NCBI GenBank assembly: GCA_028826165.1
Contig: JAPDFW010000071.1
Location: 372,001 to 436,000 of the forward strand
Origin: Anaeramoeba ignava
Taxonomy: Eukaryota; Metamonada; Anaeramoebidae
Direction of reading: 5' to 3'
DNA length: 64,000 bases
Below, piece after piece: positions 35,403 to 47,174 of this stretch. The translations under genes and the position numbers were made by a program. The notes under the pieces were generated by a model that saw only the letters and a program-made list of their open reading frames with translations, was not told the origin of the DNA and did not search any database. Within the stretch, counting starts at the first letter, position 1; the number at the start of each line of letters is the position of its first letter.

Positions 35403-37115
35403 TTATTTTCGAGATCTTGGATCAGGAATCTTAACATAAGTAAATAAATCAAAATTAAATTTAAAAGGAAGTTTACGAGTTATTGCACAAACTGGTTGAG
35501 GTTTTGGTTCATCTTGACCAATAAAAAAATCTTCCAAAGATTTAAATTGAAGAGGTTTTTGATTTGGTAAATAACCGAAATGATTTGCAATTTTTGGAAT
35601 TAACCATTTTACAAAACAATAACTATTTGGATCGCTTTCTGTGCCAATAAAATGTTTTATAACTGCAAATATCTCATATCCTGATTGAGTCCTCATTCCA
35701 ACACAATCTCCTAGTTCAATCATAACTGGCTCCATTTTGTTATAGTTTGAAAAATTTTGTTGATATTCATTGTTTATTGGTGAATTATTTGTGTTGTATT
35801 CTTGTTCGTTTTGATCTTCTGTTTCCATTTCTGTTTGCATATCATTTTGCATATCTTGAATATTTTGCATATCATTTTGCATATTTTGAATATCATTTTG
35901 AATATTTTGCATATTTTGAATATTTTGTTCATTTTGAATATTTTGCATATCATTTTGCATATTTTGAATATTTTGAATATTTTGTTCATTTTGAATATTT
36001 TGAATATTTTGAATATTTTGAATATTTTGAATATTTTGAATATTTTGAATATCTTGTTCATTTTGTTCATTTTGTTCATTTTGTATATTTTTTTGTGAAT
36101 TTTTTGGTTGTGATTGATTGATTAAATTTTGACGGTAACGAAGAATAGAGAAAGAAGGTTGGCGATGAAAATAAGAAAGTTGAGATTGTTGATGATTAAA
36201 GGAATTATTAGGATAATTCTGCGAAACAGACATTGAAATTGAACTAGATAAAGGATTTATATTTTGATTTTGATTTTGATTTTTGAATTGATTTTGATTT
36301 TGATTTTGATTTTGATTTTGATTTTGATTTTGATTTTGATTTTGATTTTGATTTGGATTTTGATTTGGATTTTGATTCAATTGTGATTGCTGAAAATTTC
36401 GATAGTAATATGACTGATTTTGTTGCATATTCGGATAAGGAAAAGCAGAACGATCTTGATAACCATAAAGTAACGGATTTGGGGGATAAACTGGTCGCAT
36501 TTGAGGTGACATATTTTGACCGGATGTGTTTATAGAAAGTGATTTCGAGGGAATAAACGCATCCAAGTCGCCCTGTTGCATTTCTGAGCGGTAATATGGC
36601 TCTGTAAGACTTCTGCCTTTGAGTTGCTTAGCTTCATCACTCTCATCAAGCTCGACAACATCTTGCATTGAGTTTGGTCTTTCATTTATAGAATAAGTTT
36701 TTTTCATAGCCTCTGGATTATTATGGTCCATATTAATCTTAGGGCTAAGAACCGACATCTGACGTCCTTGTGACTTGAGATCATGAACTAAAGTGGGAGC
36801 AGAATCGTCATCTTCTTTAAATCGAACTGTGAGCGCGCGTTTGGGTTTGGATTGTGAGCTTTTTTGTTGCGTTTTTTGGGGTTTTGTCCGCTTGCTTTTT
36901 TTGTGGTGTTTTTTCTTCTTTGTTGAATTGGGCATTAATGATAAAGGAATTGTTGGCACTGGATTTATAGGTCTCATGACCCCGTGCCGCTTCTGATAGA
37001 TTGCGCATGCGTTGCAGTAGTATTTTCCATCAATTTTCCTCCAGATAGGTGTCTTTGTTACTTTGCAATCTGGGTTACTGCATTGAATTGAAGGATTTGA
37101 ATTGTTTTCATCCAT
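35403..37115 (-). CDS. GATA zinc-finger protein with GATAD1-like C-terminal domain
   Basis: Intronless, 570 aa. One GATA-type finger is at residues 12-38: C-SNPD-C, then TPIWRKIDGKYYCNACAIY, with the first pair spaced CX4C instead of the usual CX2C. A Lys-rich basic patch (65-93) follows. The middle is low complexity: Asn-Gln repeats made by the AAAATC hexamer (about 255-285) and a QNIQNIQN/QNMQNDMQ block (345-430). The last 110 residues form a compact domain starting at 461 (MIELGDCVGMRTQSGYEIFAVIKHF, then SYCFVKWLIPK), whose pattern GD-x-V, then W-L-I-P, resembles the C-terminal half of animal GATAD1, a chromatin reader partner. I infer a nuclear chromatin protein. Codons from about 36480 to 37010 are less AT-biased than elsewhere. 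Confidence 0.85.
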   Translation of the reverse strand: MDENNSNPSIQCSNPDCKVTKTPIWRKIDGKYYCNACAIYQKRHGVMRPINPVPTIPLSLMPNSTKKKKHHKKSKRTKPQKTQQKSSQSKPKRALTVRFKEDDDSAPTLVHDLKSQGRQMSVLSPKINMDHNNPEAMKKTYSINERPNSMQDVVELDESDEAKQLKGRSLTEPYYRSEMQQGDLDAFIPSKSLSINTSGQNMSPQMRPVYPPNPLLYGYQDRSAFPYPNMQQNQSYYYRNFQQSQLNQNPNQNPNQNQNQNQNQNQNQNQNQNQNQFKNQNQNQNINPLSSSISMSVSQNYPNNSFNHQQSQLSYFHRQPSFSILRYRQNLINQSQPKNSQKNIQNEQNEQNEQDIQNIQNIQNIQNIQNIQNIQNEQNIQNIQNMQNDMQNIQNEQNIQNMQNIQNDIQNMQNDMQNIQDMQNDMQTEMETEDQNEQEYNTNNSPINNEYQQNFSNYNKMEPVMIELGDCVGMRTQSGYEIFAVIKHFIGTESDPNSYCFVKWLIPKIANHFGYLPNQKPLQFKSLEDFFIGQDEPKPQPVCAITRKLPFKFNFDLFTYVKIPDPRSRK

Positions 37116-37159
37116 TTCGATTTTTATTTTTATTTATTTTTTCTTTATTTTAAATTAAA

Positions 37160-38428
37160 ATTAAAATTAAATTAAAATTAAATTAATTTTAAATGTTTTT
37201 TGGGTTTGAGTTAATTTTTTTTTAATTAAGGAATTGAATAAATTTAATTTGTATATTTATAAAAAAAGAAAGAAAGAGAGAATAAAAAAATGAAAAAAAA
37301 ATTTTTTTTAAATTTAAATAAATAAAAACAACTCAATAAAAATTTAAATAAAAGAAATTAAAATAAAAGAAATTAAATAAAAGAAATTAAAATAAAATTA
37401 AATAAAAGAAATTAAATAAAAGAAATTAAATAAAGAGAATTAAATAAGAAAAATTAAATAAAAGAATTAAATTGAGAGGTTGAAATATTTATTAAAAATT
37501 ATTTTATTTGGTGTTAAAATTTAAATTATTTTTGTGTAATTTTTTTGGGGGATTCAAGTTTGATTTTTAATTGATTTTAAGGAAAGATCTCTTATTTTGA
37601 AATATTTTTGATTAAAAAAATTTGTTTTTATGAAATTTTTATTACTTATTTAATTAATATTTTATTTATTTTGTTATTTAAAATTTTTTCTCATTTTAAA
37701 TTTTTATTTATTTTTTTTTTATTTTAATTTCCAAAAAAAAAAAAAAAAGATTTTAATAATAAATAATTTAATAAATTATTAGTTTATATTGTTTTAATTA
37801 AAATTAATTTTTTGAAATAGTCATTACTTACTATAACTTTTGAATAAAGATCAGTGCTTTGATCGTTTTAAAGTTTTTTTTTTAGTTTGATTTTAAGTTT
37901 TAAATAAAAATTTGTTTTTAAATAAAGTAAAAAAAAAAAAAAAAGAAAGAAAAAAAATGAATTAGAAAAATAAAAAATAAAAAGAAAAAAAATGAATAAA
38001 AAGAAATGATTTTGCTTTTCTTTGTTTTAAAATTAATTAAATTTTAAAAAAAAATTTTTTTCTTTCTCAATTAAAAAAATTAAAATTAAAATTAAAATTT
38101 AAAATTAAAATTTAAAATCAAGAAATTAAAATAAAAAAAGAATTCAAATTTTTATAAACTTATATTTTTTTAAATTTTTTTGGAGATCAACTGAATTTAA
38201 AAATTATATTTAAAGAAAATTAAAAGTAAAATTAAAAAATTCCTCAAAATAAATAAATTGAGAAAAATTTTTAAGGATAAAAAGGGTTTATTAATTGTTA
38301 TTTGTTTTTATTTTTAAGTGAATTTTTTTTTACTTTTTTCAATTATGATCTTTAATCAAAATTTTTTCTTTCTTTTTTTTTTTTTTTAATTAATTTAATT
38401 TAATTTAATTGGAGACTTGAATTTTTAA

Positions 38429-38460
<32 letters not shown>

Positions 38461-39050
38461 AATGAGAATTTTTTTCTAATTAAAATTAACTAATCAAATT
38501 GTTTCTTCTTAAAGAATTAAAATAAATATTATTTTAAACATGGATCTTTAAATAAAAAATCAACAAGAAATAGATCAAATTAAATATTACAAATAAAAGG
38601 TGAATTCGAAAAAAAAAAACTAAGCAATATTTTAAAAAGAGTTTTCCATTTTAATTTAAATTTAAATTTAAATCTAAAACTCAAATCTTGAATCAAAATA
38701 AATTATTCTTATTAATAAAAAAGGGGGTTAATTTAATAAGAAAAATTTTAAATTTAAAATGAATTATAAATCTTTAATAAAAAAAAAATAATATTAGAAA
38801 TTAATACTCTAATTAAATTATTCAAAAATCTGAGACTAAAAGAAAAATTTTAAATTTATATTTTTTGATTAATTAATGAACCAAAGGAATTAAATTGTGT
38901 GTTTTTAAAATAAAGGGGATCGAAAATAAGTAATTATTAATTGAACTCACAAAACAAAAATCCAAAAAAATAGTCTTCTTAAACAAATATTTTGAAAAGA
39001 ATTAAAATTGAAAAGATATTCAATTTTAATTTTTAAAGATTAAATTAATT
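37160..39050. other. Gene desert, AT-rich
   Basis: About 1.9 kb with no supportable exon on either strand. It holds short AAATAAAAGAAATT repeats at 37340-37480, an (AAAT)n run at about 38440, and diverged satellite-like pieces (AATAGATCAAATTAAATATTA near 38560). The part nearest 37116 is the GATA gene 5' flank and carries AAAAAAAAATTTTTTTT at about 37290-37310 with AAAAATGAAAA beside it. Confidence 0.6.
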
Positions 39051-39059
39051 AAAAAATTT

Positions 39060-40712
39060 GGATTAAATTTTTGGAATAATTAAGAATAAAAAATATTAGT
39101 TTTAATCAAATATTTTAAAATAAAATATAATTTAAAATAGATCAAATTAAATATTATAAATTAAAGGGGAATTAAAAATTAATATAAAATTAAATAAAAA
39201 ATATCAAATCGAAAAAATTTGGAAAAATAAATATAAAATAATTAAGAATAAAAATAACAGTTTTAAACAAATATTTTTAAAATAAAATATAATTTAAAAT
39301 AGATCAAAATTAAATATTATAAATTAAAGGGGGAATTAAAAATCAATATAAAATTAAATAAAAATATAAAATCGAAAAATTTGGAAAAATAAATATAAAA
39401 TAATTAAGAATAAAAATATTAATTTTAAACAAATATTTTAAAATAAAATATAATTTAAAATAGATCAAATTAAATATTATAAATTAAAGGGGAATTAAAA
39501 ATCAATATAAAATTAAATAAAAATATTAAATCGAAAAATTTGGAAAAATAGATATAAAATAATTAAGAATAAAAATAACAGTTTTAAACAAATATTTTAA
39601 AATAAAATATAATTTAAAATAGATCAAATTAAATATTATAAATTAAAGGGGAATCAAAAATCAATATAAAATTAAATAAAAAATAATAAAATCGAAAAAA
39701 TTTGGAAAAATAGATATAAAATAATTAAGAATAAAAATATTAGTTTTAAACAAATATTTTAAAATAAAATATAATTTAAAATAGATCAAATTAAATATTA
39801 TAAATTAAAGGGGATTAAAAAAATTAAAATATAAAAAATTAAATGGAAAAAAAATATAAAATCGAAAAATTTGGAAAAATAAATATAAAATAATTAAGAA
39901 TAAAAATAATAAAGTTTTAAAAAAAAAACAAATATTTCAAAATAAAATATAATTTAAAATAGATCAAATTAAATATTATAAATTAAAAGGTGAATTAAAA
40001 AATCAATATAAAAATTAAATAAAAAATATTAAATCGAAAAATTTGGAAAAATAGATATAAAATAATTAAGAATAAAAATAATAGTTTTAATCAAATATTT
40101 TTAAAAATAAAATATAATTTAAAATAGATCAAATTAAATATTATAAATAAAAGGTGAATTAAAAATTAATATAAAATTAAATAAAAATATCAAATTAAAA
40201 AAATTTGGAAAAATAGATATAAAATAATTAAGAATAAAAATAACAATTTTAATCAAATATTTTAAAAATAAAATATAATTTAAAATAGATCAAATTAAAT
40301 ATTATAAATAAAAGGGAATTAAAAATTAATATAAAATCAAATGGAAAAAATATTAAATCGAAAAATTTGGAAAAATAGATATAAAATAATTAAGAATAAA
40401 AATATTAGTTTTAATCAAATATTTTAAAAATAAATAAAAAATAATTTAAAAAATAGAATAAAATTAAATTAAATATTATAAATAAAAGGGGAATTAAAAA
40501 TTAATATAAAATTAAATAAAAAATATCAAATTAAAAAAATTTGGAAAAATAGATATAAAATAATTAAGAATAAAAAATAACAGTTTTAAACAAATATTTT
40601 AAAATAAAATATAATTTAAAATAGATCAAATTAAATATTATAAATTAAAGGGAATCAAAAATCAATATAAAATTAAATAAAAAATATTAAATCGAAAAAA
40701 ATTTTGGAAAAG
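39060..40712. repeat. ~165-bp satellite array
   Basis: Ten copies of a unit marked by TTTGGAAAAA at 39218, 39381, 39539, 39701, 39870, 40042, 40204, 40366, 40540 and 40703 (spacings 158-174, mean 165). Each unit also has AATAATTAAGAATAAAAAT, AATTTAAAATAGATCAAATT and TTAAAGGGGAATTAAAAA. Copies differ by a few percent. This is far longer and more regular than the other repeats here and ends inside the truncated BTB gene. Confidence 0.88.
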
Positions 40713-41080
40713 AACAAGCTTTGACAAGCAAGAATTCCTTTATAACAATAAAACTCTTGATTTTTTTCTCCAATTTGAATCACAACATCTGAAAATTTCT
40801 TGCCACTTTCAAAAAGTTTTTGGTTCCTTTTTTGATTTGAAACTAGCATTCTTGTTTGCAGGTTGATATATTCTTGATTTGTTTTATCCAGAAGTGATTT
40901 TTCTTCAATTTCTTTTAAAGGTTTTTCTTCGATTTCTTTTAATGATTTCTCTTCAATTTCTTTTAAAGATTTCTCTTCGATTTCTTTTAAATTTTTAAGT
41001 GTTTTGTTAAATTCTTCTTTTGTGAATTCCTTAACAATTTCTATTTTCTGTTTCGTTTTTTGTTTTTTATTCTGATTCAT
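40673..41080 (-). pseudogene. BTB-domain gene truncated at the satellite junction
   Basis: The frame opens at 41080 with a Lys/Gln-rich start, then LKEIEEKSLKEIEEKS coiled repeats (about 28-62), then the first part of a BTB fold: FSDVVIQIG, FYCYKGILACQSLFFSKIFF (residues about 97-128). A whole BTB needs about 80 more residues, but from about 40710 the sequence is the satellite unit and the frame stops at 40673. No donor site with a matching downstream exon could be found within 3.5 kb. Either the 3' part was lost at the repeat, or the gene continues beyond an intron too large to see. I favour a broken gene. Confidence 0.6.
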
Positions 41081-41182
41081 TTTGTTTGATTTATTTGATT
41101 TGTTTTTGAATGTATTTATAATTTAAATTGCTTAAAAATAAAAAAATGATTTTTTGTTTTATTCAAAATTAAAAAAATAAAA

Positions 41183-41912
41183 TTATTTTCTTTTTCGAAT
41201 TGAATTTTCATTTGAATCAGAATCAGAATCAGAATTATAATTAGAATTAGAATTAGAATTATAATCTTTCTTTGATTCATCTTTATCTTCTTTTTTATCT
41301 TCTTTTTTATCTTCTTTTTTATCTTCTTTTTTATCTTCATTTTTATCTTCTTTTTTATCTTCATTTTTATCTTCTTTTTTCTATCTTCTTTTTTATCTTC
41401 ATTTTTATCTTCATTTTTATCTTCATTTTTATCTTCTTTTTCTCTTAATTTTGTAAAAATAACAATTAATCGATAAACAATAATTTGAAGTGAAAAACAA
41501 AATTCTGTTAAATAAAAATTTCTTTGAGATCGAAACTTTAATATTTGATATTGAGCCCATTTACTATCAGTTCTTTCTGTTCTTGAATGTGAATTTGAGT
41601 CAAATTTTCTCATTTCTAGAAAGAAATCTAAAAAGAAAATAATTTTAATTTTAATTTTAATTTTAATTTTGATTTTGATTTTAAATTTTAATTTTGATTT
41701 ATAATTTTAATTTTAATTTTAATTTTAATTTTACTTATTAACATTCCAATAGAAAGAACAAAAATTATCATTCTAATATGAATAACTTGTTTATGTTTAA
41801 GAAAAGCTAAAGTTTTATCAATAATTAAATTAGGAACTTTTGGAGCAAGAAATATTGTAACAATAATTGCAAAAAAACAAATTAGTAAAATAATTGAAAA
41901 AAAAAGTAACAT
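41183..41912 (-). CDS. BAP31-like ER membrane protein (frameshift in charged tail)
   Basis: Exons 41735-41912 and 41183-41627. A hydrophobic N-terminus (LLFFSIILLICFFAIIVTIF), a second helix (IRMIIFVLSIGMLIN) and a third after LKFRSQRNFYLTEFCF match the three-helix plan of BAP31/Yet1; FRSQRNFY corresponds to the conserved FRAQRN box. The tail is Glu-Asp-Lys-Asn repeats. An extra CT at 41381-41382, compared with the surrounding repeat units, shifts the frame into Lys-Ile-Lys and a late stop near 41119. Without it the tail stays acidic, passes a Ser-Asp/Asn run and ends RKRK at 41183, a plausible dibasic ER-retrieval end. BAP31 proteins escort membrane proteins out of the ER. Confidence 0.78.
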
Positions 41913-42012
41913 TTTTGTTTTGTTTTTTATAAAAAATGAAAAAAAGGAAAAAAATGAAAAAAATGAAAAAAAATGAAAAAAAATTTTTATTTTAAAAGCA
42001 AAAAAAATAAAT

Positions 42013-44813
42013 TTATTTTGGAATCCAAAAATTTAAAGTTGAATTTCCTTCAGCAAACATTAAATAAACAGGATTGAATTTTGTAAATCTGATTAATTCT
42101 TGATTATATTGCATTACAGGAATTTCTTGTTTTTCTTCAACTCCCCAAAATGTTATATTTCCATCATCAGAACCTGTAAAAAATAATTTTTTTTTATACA
42201 AAATTTTGATTTAGGAATTTTTTTTAAACAAAAAAAAAAGTGGAATAAAAAAAAATTTTTTTTTACCAGAAAGAATAAATTTAGAATCTGGTGTAAAACA
42301 TGCTTCTATATTTTCAAATTGTTTATTTGATCTTGAATTGAAAATTTGTGTCTATTTTTTATCCGAATTTTAATTTTTATTTTAATTTTAATTTTTATTT
42401 GAATTTTGATTTTGATTTTGATTTTAATTTTAATTTTAATTTTAATTTTAATTTTAATTTTAATTTTAATTTTAATTTTAATTTTAATTTTAATTTTAAT
42501 TTTAATTTTAATTTTAATTTTAATTTTAATTTTAATTTGAATTTTAATTTTAATTTTAATTTTAATTTTAATTTTTAATTTTGATTTTTTTATACAATTT
42601 GTCCATTAAGAGGATTTATTAAAAGAACATAATTTGAATTTGTAGAAAGAAGAATATGAGTTTGTTTATGATTAAATTGAAATGAAGTCCATTGATATTT
42701 TGGAGATTTTGCAGGAAATTGAATATCCAAATCAAAAAATCCAAATGGTCCTTTTTCAATCTTCCTTAAATCAAACAATTTAATTTGAGGTTGATAAATC
42801 CCATTTTTAAAAAGAGTTGTTGCAACTCCAAAAACAACTCCAGCTGGGTCAAAAGCTACAAAAGGATCATCAATTTTTGCATTAATTTGTCCCTAAAATT
42901 TGGATTTTCAAAATCGGAAAAAAATTTTTTTGATTAAAATTTTAATTTAAATTTTCAAAATAAAATTGAACAGAGAATAATAAATTCCATTTTAAATCAA
43001 GATGTTAATTTCTTTTAATTTGATTAAATCATTTTTTTTAATAAATAGAGAAAATTTGAAATTTTCCAATTTGTTTTATTTATATATAATTAATAATTAC
43101 CACAAGACTAGGTGTACGTAAATCCCATACAAGAACACTTTTATCCAATGAACTTGAAATAAAAAAATCATCTCTAAGAGAAGGAGCAATGGACAAAACT
43201 CTTTTTGGAAAATTAAACAATAAAAATTATCCGATTTTATAAATAATTTTATAAATAATTTTATAAATAATTTTATATTTAATTTTATAAATAATTTAAT
43301 AAATAATTTAATAAATAATTTTATATTTAATTTTATAAATAATTTTATAAATAATTTTATAAATAATTTTATAAATAATTTTATAAATAATTTTATAAAT
43401 AATTTTATAAATAATTTTATAAATAATTTTATAAATAATTTTATAAATAATTTTATAAATAATTTTATAAATAATTTTTATATAATTTTTATTTTATATT
43501 TAATTTTATAAAAATAAAATATTTTTATATTTAATTTTATAAATAATTTTATAAATAATTTTATAAATAATTTTATAAATAATTTTATAATTAATTTTAT
43601 ATTTAATTTTATAAATAATTTTATTTTAAATAATTTTATATATAATTTTTTAATAAATAATTTTATATAATTTTATATTTAATTTATAAATAATTTTATA
43701 TTTAATTTTATAAATAATTTTATATATAATTTTATAAATAATTTTATATATAATTTTATATTTAATTTTATAAATTTTATAATAAATTTTATAAATAATT
43801 TTATATATAATTTTATATAATTTTATAAATAATTTTATAATTAATTTTATATATAATTTTATAAATAATTTTATAAATAATTTTATATTTTTAATTTTAT
43901 AAATAATTTTATAAATAATTTTATATTTAATTTTATAAATAATTTTATTAATAATTTTTATATATAATTTTATAAATAATTTTATTAATAATTTTATAAA
44001 TATTTAATTTTATAATTTTATAATTAATTTTATATATAATTTTATTAATATTTTTATAAATAATTTTATATTTAATTTTATAAATAATTTTATAATTAAT
44101 TTTATATATAATTTTATAAATAATTTTATAAATAATTTTATATTTAATTTAATAAATAATTTTATATATAATTTTATATATAATTTTATAAATAATTTTA
44201 TAAATAATTTTATAAATAATTTTATAAATAATTTTATAAATAATTTTATATTTAATTTTATAAATAATTTTATTTATAATTTTATATATAATTTTATATA
44301 TAATTTTACTTTTCTGTATGGCCTTTAAAAAAACGTATATATTTATTATCATGAAGTGATAAAAATCTAATTGAATGATCATTTCCAGTTGGAGGTTTTG
44401 ATGAACATAAAACAGTGTTTCCATATCCAATCCATTTTATAATTTCAACTCCATATTTTTTACAAAAAATCTTATTTTCATGTCTGTTTTAAAATTAAAT
44501 TATAAAATATTTTTTTTCTTTTTTTAGAAATTTTCAACTTGATATTGATTTTTATTAAATTTTTAATATTTGCTTTGGATTTAAACAATCATATATTGAT
44601 ATAGAAGAATCTGTGCGAGCAACAACAAGTTTTTCTCCATTTTCTTGAAATTCCATTGAAGAAATTAAAGGTCCCTTTTTAAAGATTTTTTTTTTTTGAA
44701 ATTCGTTTTGAAAATTTTTTCATTTTAAAAATCATTTTGAAATTTACTTCTTCATGAAAAGAATGTCCAACTCTCATTGATTTTAAAACTTCTTCAGTAA
44801 TTTCTTGTTCCAT
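42013..44813 (-). CDS. WDR82: WDR82/Swd2 WD40 protein
   Basis: Seven exons: 44748-44813, 44574-44674, 44310-44483, 43101-43200, 42596-42892, 42267-42351, 42013-42173; 327 aa against 313 in human. Diagnostic blocks are NKIFCKKYGVEIIKW, IRFLSLHDNKYIRFFKGH, SSLDKSVLVWDLRTP, KLFDLRKIEKGPFGFF and the ending STLNFWIPK. Swd2/WDR82 recruits the SET1 H3K4 methyltransferase to Ser5-phosphorylated RNA polymerase II and, in yeast, is also part of the cleavage and polyadenylation factor. The second intron starts with GC instead of GT (44573-44572); only that choice keeps the frame. The fourth (43201-44309) is an ATTTTATAAATA array. It shares a 149-bp divergent promoter region with CLP1. Confidence 0.94.
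42352..42595 (-). repeat. WDR82 intron 5 (TTTTAA)n
   Basis: 244-nt intron of TTTTAA and TTTTGA hexamers on the + strand. Confidence 0.85.
43201..44309 (-). repeat. WDR82 intron 4, AATTTTATAAATA array
   Basis: 1109 nt of 12-bp ATTTTATAAATA and ATTTTATATATA units. Both strands are almost pure A/T. Confidence 0.88.
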
Positions 44814-44962
44814 TTGATTAAAAAAAAATGAAAATGAAAAAAATGAAAATTTTTAATTTGTTTTTTTTTAAATTTTTTTCAAAGTCAAAAAATCATTTTT
44901 TTTCTTTTTTTTTTTTAAATAAATTTCATTTTTCATTTTTTCATTTTAAAATAAAACAAAAA
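44814..44962. promoter_or_regulatory. Divergent promoter, WDR82 / CLP1
   Basis: 149 bp between the two start codons. AAAATGAAAATTTTT and ATGAAAATGAAAA face WDR82 (TCATTTT on its sense strand); ATTTCATTTTTCATTTTTTCAT faces CLP1 in the last 40 bp before its ATG. Confidence 0.5.
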
Positions 44963-47169
44963 ATGATTCAAGAAATACAATTATCAAGAGAACAAGAATT
45001 AAGAATTCAAGTTGAATTTGGCCAACAATTAATGATAACATTAAAAACAGGAACAGCAGAAATTTTTGGAGCAGAAATGGCTTCACATAGAACTTATTCA
45101 TTTACAGGAATAAGTTTTCCAATATTTACTTGGTATGGATGCACTTTACAAGTAAAGATTACAAAAATTTATTTATAAAATTAAAATTCATTTATAAAAT
45201 TAAAATTAAAATTAAAATTAAAATTAAAATTAAAATTAAAATTAAAATTAAAAATAAAATTAAAATCAAAATTAAAATTAAAATTAAAATTAAAATTTGA
45301 ATTAAAATTAAAATTAAAATTAAAATTAAAATTAAAATTAAAATTAAAATTCATTTATAAAATTAAAATTAAAATTAAAATTAAAATTAAAATTCATTTA
45401 TAAAAATTAAAATTAAAATTAAAATTAAAATTAAAATTAAAATTTAAAATTAATTTTTTGTTAAATAGATTCAAGGAGAAGCAAAACATTATATTTCAAA
45501 TAATTCACTCATGATTTCTTATCTTAATATACATTCAATTTTACAACATAAAAGAGAAATATCTCGCGAAAATATTAATATTAGAGGTCCTCGTGTTTTA
45601 ATTGCAGGACCTATTGATTCAGGGAAAAGTTCTTTATGTAAAATTTTAATTAATTATGCTACTCGTTTTGGTGAAAATCCTTGTTTTGTAGATCTTGATA
45701 TTGGTCAAGGAGAAATTACAATTCCAGGAACATTATCAACTACTATTGTTCATGAACCAATTGATATTGAAGTATTTATGATTATTTTTAGTGATCATTT
45801 TTCAAAATTAAATTTAAAATTCATTTATAAAATTAAAATTAAAATTAAAATTAAAATTAAAATTAAAATTAAAATTAAAATTAAAATTAAAATTAAATTT
45901 AAAATTAAAATTTAAATTAAAATTCAAATTAAAATTAAAATTAAAATTAAAATTAAAATTAAAATTAAAATTAAAATTAAAATTAAAATTAAAATTAAAA
46001 TTAAAATTAAAATTAAAATTCGGATAAAAATATAAAATTAAATTTAAAATTAAAATTAAAATTAAAATCTAAAAGGAAGGATTCTCATTATCTAATCCAC
46101 TTGTTTATTTTTATGGAAATCTTACACCAACAGAAAACACAACATTATTTTCTAATTTATTAAACAAAATTACACAAAGTGTCAATGAAAAATTACAAAT
46201 TTCTCAAAAATCTCGATCATCAGGATTAATTATAAATACAATGGGTTGGGTTGATGGATTTGGTTATTCCATTCTTTTTAAAACAATCACTTTATTTGAA
46301 GTTGATTATGTGCTTGTTCTTGGTGATGAACAACTTACTTATGAATTGAATAAAGATTTTAATAACATAAAAATGACAGATTTTCTTCACAAAATTCAAT
46401 ACAACAAAATGATTCTCAAAAACAATTTCAATCCCAAAACAATTACCCTAAAAATCCAGAGATTGTTTTATTAGAAAAGCCAATTGGAATCAAAAATAGA
46501 GATAGTAACTTTCGTCGTACAACCAGATTCTTTCGTATTCAAAAATATTTTTATGGAGCTTTAAATAACTTTTCTCCTTTTGTTATTTCATTTGATTTTC
46601 AAGCATTTATATTTCTTAAAATTTTTCGTGGTAAATTTATTTATAAAATTAAAATTCATTTATAATTCATTTATAAAATTAAAATTAAAATTCATTTAAA
46701 ATTAAAATTTAAATTAAAATCAAAATTCAAATTAAAATTAAAATTAAAATTAAAATTAAAATTAAAATTAAAATCATTTATAAAATTAAAATTAAAATTA
46801 AGTAAATCCACAACAAAATCAGAATCAAACTTCAGAAATTTATTCACAAGATCCTCGTTTTCAAATTATGGAAATTACTCCAGATCAAAGTCTTGAATAT
46901 TCAATTTGTGCAGTTTCATTTGGAAAATTTGAAGAAAATCAAAATTATGATAAAAATTTAGTTCGAGAAGAAAATGTAGCAGGTTTTCTTTTTGTGTAAA
47001 AATATTTTTATTATTATTTTGATATTTGAATATTTTATTAATATTTTAATATTTTATTTTAATTAGTTCAAAAGTTGAACCAGAAACTCAAACAATTTGG
47101 TTTCTTTCTCCAACTCAAACTCAATTCCCAGGAAATATTTTATTATTTGATGATTTGCAATGGAAATGA
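44963..47169 (+). CDS. CLP1: CLP1 polynucleotide kinase / mRNA 3'-end processing factor (one-base frameshift)
   Basis: Five exons: 44963-45151, 45469-45771, 46076-46630, 46803-46995, 47067-47169; 447 aa after correcting one base. The N-terminal beta domain has FGAEMASHRTYSFTG; the P-loop is GPIDSGKSS (110-118), Walker B region VDLDIGQGEITIPG, then NPLVYFYGNLTP and the C-terminal NFRRTTRFFRIQKYFYG-type block and final LSPTQTQFPGNILLFDD. CLP1 belongs to cleavage factor II/IA and, in animals, to the tRNA splicing complex. The A5 run at 46369-46373 must be A6 to join INTMGWVDGFGY to the conserved EIVLLEKPIGIKNRD; the exon lengths then close exactly. Introns 1, 2 and 3 carry AAAATT repeats. Confidence 0.92.
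45152..45468 (+). repeat. CLP1 intron 1, AAAATT array
   Basis: 317 nt of AAAATT hexamers with CATTTATAAAATT breaks. Introns 45772-46075 and 46631-46802 have the same make-up. Confidence 0.85.
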
Positions 47170-47174
47170 ATTTT

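Noticed and set aside
37160-40670. Search for a hidden gene, tRNA or structural RNA in the gene desert
   Set aside because: No frame over about 40 codons with normal composition, no GC-rich hairpin or tRNA-like box seen.
46241-46474. CLP1 exon 3 ending at the stop near 46474
   Set aside because: The stop follows a frame slip at A5 46369-46373; the conserved C-terminal CLP1 blocks continue in the neighbouring frame and splice correctly.
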